From NCBI RefSeq assembly GCF_000633455.1, contig NZ_AYMG01000007.1, positions 62,001 through 126,000 on the forward strand: 64,000 nucleotides of DNA, read 5' to 3'. This document shows, piece after piece, positions 1 through 10,083 of this stretch. The DNA comes from Pedobacter jeongneungensis. Its GTDB lineage: Bacteria; Bacteroidota; Bacteroidia; Sphingobacteriales; Sphingobacteriaceae. Positions within the stretch are counted from its first letter, which is position 1; each line of letters begins with the position of its first letter. The notes under the pieces are model-generated. The model had not been told where the DNA came from. It made no database searches and was given only the letters and a program-made list of their open reading frames with translations. The position numbers and the translations under genes are program-made.

Positions 1-516
1 AAAATATTAACCCTTATCAGAAATTTTCTCAGATTTTTTGAACCAGAATTAAAAATAGTCTTAAAACTCACATCACGTTAGCGCTGTGAACGATATTTTT
101 CGATTTTTAGTATATGCATCTGTTCAAAAAAATTATCGCCTGTAAAAATAATCATACTGTATTCCGATCGATACGGTAAAGTAAGCCTTAACCAGCAAAA
201 TAATATTCTTGATTTTGTAGTAAAATAGTTAATATTGGGTAGATAAATCGTTTTATCCATAACCAAATATAATGAAGAGCCCAGGTACATTTACTTCGTA
301 TTGTGCAGTGCACCCTTGTGTAGTTTACACCCCTGTATGTTTATCCTTTTCCAAATCCGTAATTACAGGTTACCCCGCTGACTATTACCTTAAGCCTTCT
401 GATTAAATTATTGATGATTCAAGGTCAACTATTCTGTTTTGACTAGTTGATAAAACGTTTTACCCATTGGGGTGAATAATAGATAATTAACTAAACATTA
501 ACTAAAGCAAAACTAA
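1..516. other. Intergenic region upstream of the first SusC gene
   Basis: No recognizable gene lies in this AT-rich stretch. A 70-codon minus-strand frame at 78-290 has no family signature and is probably chance. The useful element is a CG-centred palindrome at 451-462, 54 bp before the SusC start, annotated separately. Confidence 0.6.
451..462. promoter_or_regulatory. Candidate LacI-family operator upstream of SusC 1
   Basis: The sequence TAAAACGTTTTA is a perfect 12-bp palindrome with the central CG typical of LacI-family operators. It sits 54 bp before the SusC start at 517. A LacI-type regulator is encoded in the same locus at 12252-13274, so control by it is a reasonable inference. No exact TAnnTTTG box was found between the site and the gene. 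Confidence 0.5.
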
Positions 517-3500
517 ATGAAAATCAATCTACTCAAGATTTCAGGGCTTTCTGTGCTTTTTCTGCTCAACAGTCCCGCATTTTCGATGAATCCGGTTGCC
601 GAAAAATCGAAGCGGCTTTCTGATTTGGATGTGCCTTTTGGCCACATTCAGAACCGAAAAGTAATCACCGGAACCGTATTGGATGAAAAAAACTTGCCTA
701 TCCCAGGGGTTGGCATTAAAAACATCACATCGGGTAAAACAGCAGTGACAGATGAGTCTGGTAAATTCAGTATCGAGGCTAATCCTGGCGAGGTGATCCG
801 CTTTTCGTACGTGGGTTATCAGAACAAGGATGTTACCGTAGGGGAGCAGAGTAACCTGAGTGTTAAATTGGCGGTTGCCGAAGCCAGTAAACTGGATGAT
901 GTAGTGGTAATCGGTTACGGTACTGTAAAAAAGAGCGACCTTACCGGCTCTGTTGGGGTGGTAAAGGCCAGCGAACTGCAAGAACGCCCGGCACCATCAT
1001 TAAATCAGGCTTTGGCCGGACGTATTTCGGGTGTGCAGGTAAATACCAACTCGGGTAGGCCAGGCGGACAAACCAACATTAAAATCAGGGGTTTTAGTTC
1101 CATCAATACCAGTAACAATCCGCTTTATGTGGTAGATGGGGTGGCTTTACCGGTAACAACACAAACACAGAACAGTAATGCTATCGATTTTATTAACCCA
1201 AGCGATATTGCATCGGTAGAGGTATTAAAAGATGCTTCTTCTACCGCAATCTACGGTGCAAGAGGTGCAAACGGGGTTATTTTGATCACCACCAAAAAAG
1301 GAACTTCTAATTCTCAGCGTGTTACCTACGATGCTGATTTTGGAATCAATACCTTAGCGGCACATCACGTTAAAATGCTTGATGCAAATGAATATGTAAA
1401 GGTTCAGGATCTGGCTTACGACAACATCAAGGTGTACGATCCGGTAGGATGGGCGGCAGGTAACTATGCCTCAACGCCGGTTCCAAAAGCAGCAAGGATT
1501 GCATTGCCGCAGTTTTTTGATAGCAATGGAAATCCATTGTACAATACCGATTGGTTAAAAGAATCTACGCAGAATAAACTTTCTCAAAATCACCAGTTAG
1601 GCTTTACAGGTGGAAACGAAAACAATACCTATGGGGTTTTTGTGGGCTACCGCGATGATGAAGGACTTTTGTTAAATTCTTATTTAAAACGTTATTCGGG
1701 AAGGTTTAATTTCGAAAGTAAAATTAAAACCTGGTTAAAAGTGGGTGGTAATTTAAGCTACAATAACCAAAACGAAAACATTGTAGATCAGGGAACAGGC
1801 GGATTAAACTCGGTGCGTATGATCACTGAAGCATTTCCATTCCTTCCTATAAAACTGGCTGATGGTAAATGGGGCGATAATAAACTCATCCCATGGGCCG
1901 AGGGCGGTTCTAATCCCGTTCACATCTTAACAGATCAACGTTATGGCATGGTTACACAAACCTCATTGGGAAGTGTTTATTCGACCATCAGTTTCAGTAA
2001 GGATCTCGAATTCCGTACCCAGTTGGGCGCCAATATTGTAAGCCGTAACATCAATGAGTATAACGCGAAACAATTATATGGCATTTCTGACGGGCAGAAC
2101 GGAACGGCCAACGTAACCAATGATAGGGAAACTTTCTGGTCGTTAGAGAATTACTTAACCTATAACAAACGTTTTGCCGAGTCGCATGCCATTAATGCCT
2201 TATTGGGTATTTCGTGGCAGGCTACCAATTTCTTCAGCAATACGAGTCACGCTGAAAACTTCGTGACCGACTTTTATGGCAATAACAATATGGGTTCAGG
2301 TAGTAAATCCATCACCGTAGGTTCGAGCCGCAACCGGTCTGCTTTTAACTCTTATTTTGGAAGGATAAATTATGCCTTTCAGGATAAGTACCTCGTAACA
2401 GTTACTGGTAGGGTAGATGGATCGTCGAAATTTGGTGATAACCATAAATTTGCCTTTTTCCCTTCGGCAGCATTGGCCTGGAAAGCTTCAGACGAAGATT
2501 TTCTTAAAGGAAATAAAACCATTTCTAACTTAAAATTAAGGACCAGTTATGGTTTAAGCGGAAACTCTGAGCTTCCTGCTTATCAATCGCTGGCCACTTT
2601 GGTTAATAACTCGGCCATTATTAACGATACCAGGGTAACCGGTATCGGAATCGGAAGGTTGGCCAATCCGGATCTAGTTTGGGAAAAAACCGCGCAGGTT
2701 GATGCCGGTGTGGAACTGGGTTTATTTAATAACCGCATTAATTTAGAGGCCGATCTTTATTACAGAAAAACAACCGATATGTTATTGGATGCACCGGTAC
2801 CACGAACTTCGGGTTTCTCGGTAATCAGAAAAAATGTGGGTTCGATGCAGAATAAAGGTTTGGATTTAGGTATCAATACGGTGAACATTCAAACGGACGA
2901 TTTTACCTGGAAAACTACCTTCAATATCTCCCTTAACCGTAATAAAGTACTTTCTTTGGCTACCCCAGATGATATTTTTGGTGTAGGTAACCCAAATTTC
3001 ACTAACCAGACTGGTATCATCAGGGTAGGCGAGCCTGTAGGTTCATTCTGGGGACTGGTACGTTTAGGTACATGGAGCGAGGCTGAAAGGGCTGAAGCTG
3101 CAAAGTATGTAAGCTACCGCGGTGGTAAAACCTTGCTTCCAGGCGATATTAAATACCTGGATGTGAATGGTGACCATGCCATTACTGATGCCGACCGTCA
3201 GATTATCGGTAACGGAACACCAAAAGGATGGGGATCATTCTCTAACTCCTTCCGTTATAAAAATTTAGACCTGATTGTAGAACTTCAATATTCTTATGGT
3301 AATGATGTACTGAACATGACACACCACTCTGGTGAAGACAGACAGGTACAGGCCAATAGTTTTGCAAGTGTATTAAATGCCTGGACGCCTCAGAACCAGG
3401 ATACACCGATTGCAGCCATCAGGGATCAGGCTGCTGGTTATGTAACCAATGTAGATACCCATTGGCTGGAAGATGGTTCTTTCATCCGCGGTAAAAACCT

Positions 3501-3717
3501 TTTGCTTGGTTATACCTTCAACAAAACGCTGGTAGAAAAATTGCGTTTAAACAGGCTACGTGTTTATGCATCTGTTCAGAATTTCTTCCTGGCCACCAAA
3601 TATACCGGTAACGATCCTGAGGTAACCACTTATGGAAATGTATTTGCACAGGGACAAACATTTTTCGATTATCCAAAACCAACCACTTTTATGGTAGGCT
3701 TAAACATTGGATTATAA
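517..3717 (+). CDS. SusC-like TonB-dependent outer-membrane receptor (1066 aa)
   Basis: This is an outer-membrane beta-barrel that, in the SusC family, imports oligosaccharides with TonB energy and a SusD lipoprotein lid. A signal peptide ends near residue 23 (PAFS). A CarboxypepD_reg-like domain follows at about 49-120, then a TonB-box-like DDVVVIGYG at 127-135, a plug to about 250 with VVDGVA and VLKDASSTAIYGARGANGV motifs, and the barrel to the end. The length is normal for the family. The partner SusD starts 26 bp after the stop. A candidate LacI operator lies upstream. The neighbouring PL6 and PL14-like lyases suggest a uronate-containing polysaccharide, but the receptor sequence alone does not show the substrate. 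Confidence 0.95.
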   Translation: MKINLLKISGLSVLFLLNSPAFSMNPVAEKSKRLSDLDVPFGHIQNRKVITGTVLDEKNLPIPGVGIKNITSGKTAVTDESGKFSIEANPGEVIRFSYVGYQNKDVTVGEQSNLSVKLAVAEASKLDDVVVIGYGTVKKSDLTGSVGVVKASELQERPAPSLNQALAGRISGVQVNTNSGRPGGQTNIKIRGFSSINTSNNPLYVVDGVALPVTTQTQNSNAIDFINPSDIASVEVLKDASSTAIYGARGANGVILITTKKGTSNSQRVTYDADFGINTLAAHHVKMLDANEYVKVQDLAYDNIKVYDPVGWAAGNYASTPVPKAARIALPQFFDSNGNPLYNTDWLKESTQNKLSQNHQLGFTGGNENNTYGVFVGYRDDEGLLLNSYLKRYSGRFNFESKIKTWLKVGGNLSYNNQNENIVDQGTGGLNSVRMITEAFPFLPIKLADGKWGDNKLIPWAEGGSNPVHILTDQRYGMVTQTSLGSVYSTISFSKDLEFRTQLGANIVSRNINEYNAKQLYGISDGQNGTANVTNDRETFWSLENYLTYNKRFAESHAINALLGISWQATNFFSNTSHAENFVTDFYGNNNMGSGSKSITVGSSRNRSAFNSYFGRINYAFQDKYLVTVTGRVDGSSKFGDNHKFAFFPSAALAWKASDEDFLKGNKTISNLKLRTSYGLSGNSELPAYQSLATLVNNSAIINDTRVTGIGIGRLANPDLVWEKTAQVDAGVELGLFNNRINLEADLYYRKTTDMLLDAPVPRTSGFSVIRKNVGSMQNKGLDLGINTVNIQTDDFTWKTTFNISLNRNKVLSLATPDDIFGVGNPNFTNQTGIIRVGEPVGSFWGLVRLGTWSEAERAEAAKYVSYRGGKTLLPGDIKYLDVNGDHAITDADRQIIGNGTPKGWGSFSNSFRYKNLDLIVELQYSYGNDVLNMTHHSGEDRQVQANSFASVLNAWTPQNQDTPIAAIRDQAAGYVTNVDTHWLEDGSFIRGKNLLLGYTFNKTLVEKLRLNRLRVYASVQNFFLATKYTGNDPEVTTYGNVFAQGQTFFDYPKPTTFMVGLNIGL

Positions 3718-3742
3718 TATTAACAAAAGAAAGGATATTAAA

Positions 3743-5299
3743 ATGAAAATAAATATAAAAAATATCGCTGCCCTGTTATTGCTTGGTGGTGCTATCATCG
3801 GGAATTCGGGATGTAAGAAGTTTTTGGATGAAACCGATCCGACCAATCTTTCGCCCAACAGTTTTTATACCCTGCCAGAACATGCGGAGGCTGGTATTGC
3901 CGCAGTTTATTCAGAAATCAGGTTCATTGGCAATGGCGCCGGAATTTTCTCCAACAACTGGCAGATGCTTGATGCCCCAACGGGTATCCAGACTACCGAA
4001 ACCGCGCAGAATTCTGATCTGAACAACTTATATTCATTGATTTATGACGGAACCAATCTACATGTAAACCAAAACTGGAACGGCTTTTACAAAGTAATTG
4101 CGCAGACCAATCTGGTACTGGATAAAGTACCAGGCATTAATCCAATGGACGCTGCACAGAAGAAAAGGATTTTGGGCGAAGCCTCTTTCATCAGGGCCTG
4201 GGCTTATTTCTACCTGGTGCGTTTATGGGGCGATGTGCCTTTAATCACCAAGCCGATTACCAGTCCTAATGATCCTAATTTTTCACCATCAAGAACACCA
4301 CAGGAACAGGTTTACAAACAGATTGTGGATGACCTGGTTTCTGCAGAAGCTGCAGGATTACCTTACATGGATGGAAGTGGCCGTGTATCTACCGCTGCCA
4401 TTAAATCAGAACTGGCCAAAGTGTATTTAACCATGGCCGGTCAGCCGCTAAATAAAGGTGCTGCCTATTACAGGTTGGCTGCTGATAAAGCAAAAGAAGT
4501 GGTTGATTATGCTGCTGCAAACACTGGTAGCCTAGGTTTATATACCACTTATGGTGCCATTCATGATGCCAAGAACGATAATAAACTGGAGCACCTTTTC
4601 GGGATTCAGTACAATGATGCAGCCGGAGCAGGTAACCCATTACAATCGTCTTATTTGCCATTGCACCAGCCTTTGGTTTCTAAAATCGACGGGATTGGAA
4701 CTTCTATTCCAACCCAGAGTTTTTATGGTTCTTATGAAGCTGGCGATTTAAGGGCAAAAAACAGGGATGGTTATTTCTTTACCGATTATTATACTGATGG
4801 GTTTAAACTGCCTTTGATCAACCGCGGCAAACCTTATATTTTTAAACACTTCGATGTAATCGCAAATGGAACATTGGGCGTAGAGGGTACCAGCAGAAGT
4901 GATTTGAATATTCCGCAGATCCGTTTTGCCGAAACCTTATTAATTTATGCTGAAGCGCAGAACAGGGCTGATGGAGCACCGAATGCAGCAGCCTATACGG
5001 CCGTAAATGCCATCAGGAAAAGAGCGCAACTGGCTGATTTGGCTGGTTTAAGCCAAACTCAGTTCGAAGAAGCAGTGTGGAGAGAACGCTGGCATGAGCT
5101 ATGTTACGAAGGCATTACCTGGTTTGATATGGTTCGCCTGCGTAAGGTATATAACGAGACTACTAACGGTTTCGATAATTTTGTTGGCCACATCAATAAA
5201 AGTGTAAACCAACCTTTGCAGACTAAACATTTGCTGTTCCCGATTCCTACTCCAGAAATTAAGAACAACCCTAATTTGACGCCAAATCCGGGTTACTAA
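3743..5299 (+). CDS. SusD/RagB-like nutrient-binding lipoprotein (518 aa)
   Basis: SusD-family proteins are surface lipoproteins that bind glycans and cap the SusC barrel. I chose the ATG at 3743 because it gives a clean lipoprotein signal with lipobox NSGC (Cys24) followed by KKFLDE. The open frame extends upstream to 3707, overlapping SusC, but that adds a charged stretch ahead of the signal. Family hallmarks include the alpha-helical segment with EASFIRAWAYFYLVRLWGD and the C-terminal WRERWHELCYEGITWFDMVR. It is co-transcribed with SusC 1, and a strong terminator follows at 5314-5352. Confidence 0.95.
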   Translation: MKINIKNIAALLLLGGAIIGNSGCKKFLDETDPTNLSPNSFYTLPEHAEAGIAAVYSEIRFIGNGAGIFSNNWQMLDAPTGIQTTETAQNSDLNNLYSLIYDGTNLHVNQNWNGFYKVIAQTNLVLDKVPGINPMDAAQKKRILGEASFIRAWAYFYLVRLWGDVPLITKPITSPNDPNFSPSRTPQEQVYKQIVDDLVSAEAAGLPYMDGSGRVSTAAIKSELAKVYLTMAGQPLNKGAAYYRLAADKAKEVVDYAAANTGSLGLYTTYGAIHDAKNDNKLEHLFGIQYNDAAGAGNPLQSSYLPLHQPLVSKIDGIGTSIPTQSFYGSYEAGDLRAKNRDGYFFTDYYTDGFKLPLINRGKPYIFKHFDVIANGTLGVEGTSRSDLNIPQIRFAETLLIYAEAQNRADGAPNAAAYTAVNAIRKRAQLADLAGLSQTQFEEAVWRERWHELCYEGITWFDMVRLRKVYNETTNGFDNFVGHINKSVNQPLQTKHLLFPIPTPEIKNNPNLTPNPGY

Positions 5300-5313
5300 T
5301 TAAAAAAATTAAT

Positions 5314-5352
5314 AAAAACGGATGCCTGATATATTCAGTCATCCGTTTTTTG
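5314..5352 (+). terminator. Rho-independent terminator after SusC/SusD pair 1
   Basis: A stem formed by AAAAACGGATG (5314-5324) and CATCCGTTTTTT (5340-5351) ends in a T-run. It lies between the SusD stop and the convergent aldo/keto reductase gene, so it may serve both directions. Confidence 0.85.
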
Positions 5353-5390
5353 TTTATTCCTAATGGTCGGTGGCCTACCAACCATAATAC

Positions 5391-6374
5391 CTACAGTTTC
5401 TCCAGCGCTGTATTAATAAAAGCAAGTTCTTCATTACTGATTTCAAAATCCATAGCTGCAGCGTTCGATACCGCTTGTTCTGCATTTCTTGCACCTGCAA
5501 GCACCACTGTAATGCCTTCCTGCAAAGTTGTCCAGCGTAAAACCAATTGCGCCATACTTGCATTTTTTGCTTCTGCTATCGGTGTTATATTTTCCAAGAA
5601 CGTTTTTACTGCTTCGAGATCAAACTGACTGAAATAGCTATTACGGTGATCATTAGCCTTTAGTTTTTCATTATTGAAATATTTACCCGATAAAAGCCCT
5701 CTTTCCATTGGGCTATAAGCAATAATACCAATATTGTTTTCTACGCTGTAAGGAATTAGTTCTTTCTGGATTGCCCTGTTCAGCATACTAAAAGATACCT
5801 GGTTTGATGCAGGCTGACATACTTTGGATGCATTTTCTAAAAGGTTAACACCTGCATTAGAAAGTCCTGCTGCAAGTATTTTCCCATCTTTAATCAATTG
5901 TGCCACTGCTTCCATGGTTTCCTCCATCGGCGTAGTTGGATCAGGCCAGTGCTGTTGCAAAAGATCGATATAGTCGGTGCCTAAACGTTTAAGGCTATCT
6001 TCCACTTCTTTGATAATCGAGGCTTTTGTAGAATAGCGGTAAATGGGAACTGCTTTTCCATTGTTTTCTGCATCAAAAAAATGTTCTCCTCTGCCATGAT
6101 TACTCCCGTCCCAAACTAATCCAAATTTAGTAAGTAATTGTATTTTATTTCTGTCGTAGCCCTTAATGGCCTCGCCAATTATTTCTTCGCTTAAACCAAA
6201 GCCATAAAAAGGTGCGGTATCGATGGTTGTGATTCCTTTATCTATTGATGCTTTAACGGCTTCGACCGAATCCTTCCTATCATTTCCACCCCACATGTTA
6301 CCGCCAATTGCAAAGGCTCCGTATGCGATTGCTGATAATTTCAGTTCTGTATTTCCTAATTTTCTGTATTCCAT
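5391..6374 (-). CDS. Aldo/keto reductase (327 aa)
   Basis: This is an NADPH-dependent carbonyl reductase of the AKR superfamily with a TIM-barrel fold, probably cytosolic because no signal is present. The catalytic tetrad can be placed: Asp52 and Tyr57 (TIDTAPFYG), Lys83 (LLTKFGL) and His142 (LLQQHWPDP). The C-terminal ITVVLAGARNAEQ segment fits cofactor binding. It is convergent with the SusC/SusD pair. A role in reducing an aldehyde or uronate product of this locus is possible, but the sequence does not fix the substrate, and housekeeping detoxification is an equal alternative. Confidence 0.9.
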   Translation of the reverse strand: MEYRKLGNTELKLSAIAYGAFAIGGNMWGGNDRKDSVEAVKASIDKGITTIDTAPFYGFGLSEEIIGEAIKGYDRNKIQLLTKFGLVWDGSNHGRGEHFFDAENNGKAVPIYRYSTKASIIKEVEDSLKRLGTDYIDLLQQHWPDPTTPMEETMEAVAQLIKDGKILAAGLSNAGVNLLENASKVCQPASNQVSFSMLNRAIQKELIPYSVENNIGIIAYSPMERGLLSGKYFNNEKLKANDHRNSYFSQFDLEAVKTFLENITPIAEAKNASMAQLVLRWTTLQEGITVVLAGARNAEQAVSNAAAMDFEISNEELAFINTALEKL

Positions 6375-6936
6375 GATTTATGTTTTTTGAGCGGGCAAAA
6401 TTTCACAAACCGATGCTATTATCAAAATAAGTTAAATTGGGTTGATGTATTATAATAATGATACTTGTGTGTTATATATGAAAAGAAAAGATCCTGAGCA
6501 CAGCGAAGGATGAGAACGGATAACGGCGCCATAATTTGTCATTCTGAATGCAATGAAGAATCTGTTAAAATAGTATGAAAAGGTAGCACTTTTTAGGTTA
6601 GGGATCCTTTGCTTGGCTAAGGATGATAGTGGCTGAAGAGGCATCTATAACTAAAATATTGAAATCCTGAAATTAATTACATCGTTGTAAATCAACGCTG
6701 ACGCAGATTTTCGGGTTATTTGAATTATAGTTTTTTACATCTCGCTCCACTCGTTTTTATATTAGATAAAATAAGCCTAACCGAATAACCTATGTTTACG
6801 AGTCAATCTATATACCGCTATGCTGGTATTATTCATTTTTTTTCCGGCTGATATACCCACTTTATGCTGAAAACATTTTGTCCGTTCTTCCCATAACGTG
6901 CCAAATAAAAAACTAACCATTAACTAAACTATAAAT
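6375..6936. other. Intergenic region with dispersed-repeat fragments
   Basis: This 562-bp gap separates the divergent reductase and SusC 2. It holds two fragments of a dispersed repeat whose consensus resembles TCATTCTGAGCGCAGCGAAG: one near 6490-6513 and one near 6539-6564. A 64-codon minus-strand frame at 6450-6644 reads through these repeats and is not credible. The rest is AT-rich leader DNA. Confidence 0.6.
6677..6690. promoter_or_regulatory. Possible LacI-type operator upstream of SusC 2
   Basis: TTACATCGTTGTAA is a near-palindrome (TTACA and TGTAA arms) around a central CG. Its 3' ten bases, ATCGTTGTAA, recur at 13335-13344 ahead of the PL14-like gene. The sharing suggests a common regulator, possibly the LacI protein of this locus. 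It differs from the 451-462 site, so this is tentative. Confidence 0.3.
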
Positions 6937-9900
6937 ATGAGTAAGATTTACAATCAAGGGGGTATATTCCTATACCTCAAGCATACCTGTAGGGGTAAAG
7001 CAAAAAAAATGGCCTTTGTGCTCCTCGCGCTCTTTGCAGGTTTTAATGCTTTTGCACAAACCACGATTGTGGGTACCGTTAAAGACAATAAAGGCGTAAC
7101 CCTCCCCGGGGTAAGTGTAAGGCTAAAAAATACTCAGGCAGGAACCCTTACCGATGCCCTCGGAAAGTACACCCTCAAAGCAGAAGGAACCAGCCAGACA
7201 CTGGTATTTACTTTTGTGGGTTTCACAACGCAGGAAGTGCCTTTGAATGGCCGTAGCACAATAAACATTACTTTAGAAGATGCCTCACAGGGGCTGAACG
7301 ATGTAGTGGTAATTGGTTATGGTACGGCACAGAAAAAAGACGTTACCGGAGCCGTATCGAGTATTAAAGCTACACAACTTGAAAATGAAAACCCGAATAG
7401 TGTTACCGATATCCTCCGTGGTAACATTCCGGGTTTAAGCGTGGGGTTTAACAACAGTGCCAAAGGCGGCGGAGATCTCCTGGTGCGTGGAAAAACTACC
7501 CTTACCGGTACTACCACACCGCTAATTGTATTGGATGGGGTAATTTTTATCGGTCAGTTATCTGATATCAACCCCAATGATATCGAATCTGTAGATGTAC
7601 TTAAAGATGCCAGCTCACTTGCCGTTTATGGTGCAAAAGCTGCAACAGGTGTGGTAGCCATTACCACTAAAAAAGGAAAAAGCGGGGCACCCACCATTAC
7701 TGTAAATACAAACTTTGGGATGGCTACTTTAGCACAGGATCAACCTGTATACGATGGGCCAGGTTTTTTAAACTGGCGTGCAGATGTGCAACGTAGTGGC
7801 GGTGTTAATCCACCCTATATTTATAACGATCCGAATAACTTGCCAGAAGGTGTAACCCTTACCCAGTGGTTAAACGGGCAAACTACTACCAATCCAACTG
7901 ACCTTTGGCTAAGCCGGCTCGGGTTATTGGCTAATGAAAAAGCAAATTATCTGGCCGGAAAAACAACCGATTGGTACGACATGCTTTTTGTTACAGGGCA
8001 ACGCCAGGACCATACCCTGAGTTTGAGCGGTAAAAAAGAAGAAGTTTCCTATTACATGTCATTAGGGTATCTTAAAAACGAAAGCATTATTGCAGGTGGT
8101 GGTTTCAGTACTTTTCGTACCAGGTTAAACCTCGAAGGTAAAGCAGCAAAATTTTTAACCCTGGGTATGAACCTGCAGTTTGCCGATCGTGATGAGGGGG
8201 CAATTGAAGCACAGTTTTCACAACTTCCGGATTTATCTCCCTATGGCGATTTCTATAATGCTGATGGTTCTTTAAGAAGGATCCCGACAGATGATAACGG
8301 TCTTAATGCACGTAACCCTTTTCTTGATCAGACTTACAATTCGAGGTTACAAAAACAGAGCACCTTATTTGGCAGCATTTACGCCAAGGTGCAATTGCCT
8401 TTTGGCATTACTTATCAGGCCAATTTTAGTCCGGGGTTAGATCAGTACCGTACCTTTAACCACCTTTCATCTAAAAATCCAAATGTTACCGTACCGGGCG
8501 GTTCAGCCTCAAGAGCACAGGAAACCAGGTACAACTGGCAACTGGATAACCTCTTAAAATGGAATAAAACCTTTGCAACCGATCATAATGTAGATGTAAC
8601 CTTATTGGTAAATGGTGAAAAATATTCTACCTGGTACACCATTGCCAGCAACGAGGGCTTTGCGCCAACTGATGTGCTGGGTTACCACAATATTCAAAGT
8701 GGGAACAAACCGACCGTTAGCAGCGATGATAAAGTGTACACAGGTGATGCTTTATTGGCCAGGATTAATTATTCATACAAGGGCAGGTATGCATTAACCG
8801 GTTCCATCCGTAGAGATGGTTACTCTGCATTTGGAGCTTCAAAAAAACGCGCCAATTTCCCAGCAGCTGCGGTAGCCTGGACAGTGAGTGAAGAAAGCTT
8901 TTTGAAACCGGTTAAATGGATCGACTTTTTAAAACTGCGTTTATCTTACGGTATTAATGGAAACAGGGAGATCAGGGATGCAAATAATGTTATCGATCCT
9001 TATGTGTCAATCCAGACTTTAACGGGTGGTAAATATCAATCGGTTAACAGCAGTGGTACCCCGGGCGAGGTAAATACGGTGGTAAACAGCTCCCGCCTGG
9101 GCAATCCTAACCTGGAATGGGAAAAAACGAAATCTTTAAACCTCGGTTTGGATTTTGGGTTTTTGAACAACCGGATCAGTGGATCGCTTGAGCTTTATGA
9201 CAAAAAAACTTCCGATCTCTTGATCGGCCAATCATTGTCATCAGCATCGGGTTATGTAAATGTGATTGCCAACTTAGGCCGTGTAAATAATAAGGGTTTC
9301 GAACTTGGTTTAACCACTAAAAACTTCACCGGGGGTAACATCACCTGGAGTACTACCGCTAACTTTTCGCTTAACCGCAATGAAATTGTGGCTTTGGCAA
9401 CCCCGAATGATGACCCTGGGAACGGATGGTTTATCGGTAAGGACATCGACGTGATCTGGGAATATAAAATTTTGGGCGTTTGGCAGGAAAATGAAGTAGC
9501 AGAAGCCAATAAATTTAACAAAGGCATTAAACCCGGCGATTTTAAGCTATTGGATGTAGATGGTAACTATGTTTATAACGATCTCGATAAACAGTTTATC
9601 GGTTACCGGAGCCCAAGGTTCAACTGGTCGTTACGAAATGATTTCAATATTTATAAAAATTTCGATTTTTCATTCCAGCTGATTTCAAGCTGGGGACAGC
9701 TTAGGGCCGATAACCAGGCTAAAAATCAGCCCGGAAGTGTGGGTTTTGGCCGGTCGAGTTCCTATGTAGTACCTTACTGGACACCTGGAAACCCGATTAA
9801 CGATTATGCCCGCCTCAATTCTGGCTTAAGTGGTGTAACCTTTAATGCTTACCGCAAAAGCTCGTTCATCAGGTTAAATACTGTTGCCCTTGCCTATAGC

Positions 9901-10080
9901 CTGCCGAAAGAATTTTTAGGTAAACTGAGGGTGCAGAGTGCAAAAGTATATGCCAATGTGAGCAATTTCGGGGTGTATGCACCAAACTGGAACCAGTGGG
10001 ACCCACAAACCGCAGATAATAACGGAAACCCTGTACCAACCCCAAGAGTTTACACTTTCGGACTGAATGTTACCTTTTAA
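6937..10080 (+). CDS. SusC-like TonB-dependent outer-membrane receptor (1047 aa)
   Basis: This is the second SusC-type transporter of the locus. It has a long basic N-terminal region, then a signal peptide ending AFNAFA|Q at 40/41, which is common among Bacteroidota SusC proteins. An internal ATG at 7009 would give a shorter signal. A CarboxypepD_reg-like domain spans about 43-115, a TonB-box-like NDVVVIGYG lies at 121-129, and the plug carries IVLDGVIF and VLKDASSLAVYGAKAATGV. The C-terminus YTFGLNVTF ends in Phe, as expected for outer-membrane barrels. Its SusD partner follows after 3 bp. Confidence 0.95.
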   Translation: MSKIYNQGGIFLYLKHTCRGKAKKMAFVLLALFAGFNAFAQTTIVGTVKDNKGVTLPGVSVRLKNTQAGTLTDALGKYTLKAEGTSQTLVFTFVGFTTQEVPLNGRSTINITLEDASQGLNDVVVIGYGTAQKKDVTGAVSSIKATQLENENPNSVTDILRGNIPGLSVGFNNSAKGGGDLLVRGKTTLTGTTTPLIVLDGVIFIGQLSDINPNDIESVDVLKDASSLAVYGAKAATGVVAITTKKGKSGAPTITVNTNFGMATLAQDQPVYDGPGFLNWRADVQRSGGVNPPYIYNDPNNLPEGVTLTQWLNGQTTTNPTDLWLSRLGLLANEKANYLAGKTTDWYDMLFVTGQRQDHTLSLSGKKEEVSYYMSLGYLKNESIIAGGGFSTFRTRLNLEGKAAKFLTLGMNLQFADRDEGAIEAQFSQLPDLSPYGDFYNADGSLRRIPTDDNGLNARNPFLDQTYNSRLQKQSTLFGSIYAKVQLPFGITYQANFSPGLDQYRTFNHLSSKNPNVTVPGGSASRAQETRYNWQLDNLLKWNKTFATDHNVDVTLLVNGEKYSTWYTIASNEGFAPTDVLGYHNIQSGNKPTVSSDDKVYTGDALLARINYSYKGRYALTGSIRRDGYSAFGASKKRANFPAAAVAWTVSEESFLKPVKWIDFLKLRLSYGINGNREIRDANNVIDPYVSIQTLTGGKYQSVNSSGTPGEVNTVVNSSRLGNPNLEWEKTKSLNLGLDFGFLNNRISGSLELYDKKTSDLLIGQSLSSASGYVNVIANLGRVNNKGFELGLTTKNFTGGNITWSTTANFSLNRNEIVALATPNDDPGNGWFIGKDIDVIWEYKILGVWQENEVAEANKFNKGIKPGDFKLLDVDGNYVYNDLDKQFIGYRSPRFNWSLRNDFNIYKNFDFSFQLISSWGQLRADNQAKNQPGSVGFGRSSSYVVPYWTPGNPINDYARLNSGLSGVTFNAYRKSSFIRLNTVALAYSLPKEFLGKLRVQSAKVYANVSNFGVYAPNWNQWDPQTADNNGNPVPTPRVYTFGLNVTF

Positions 10081-10083
10081 AAA

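Noticed and set aside
541..981. A 146-codon minus-strand frame
   Set aside because: It is entirely inside the first SusC gene, whose domains are clear on the + strand.
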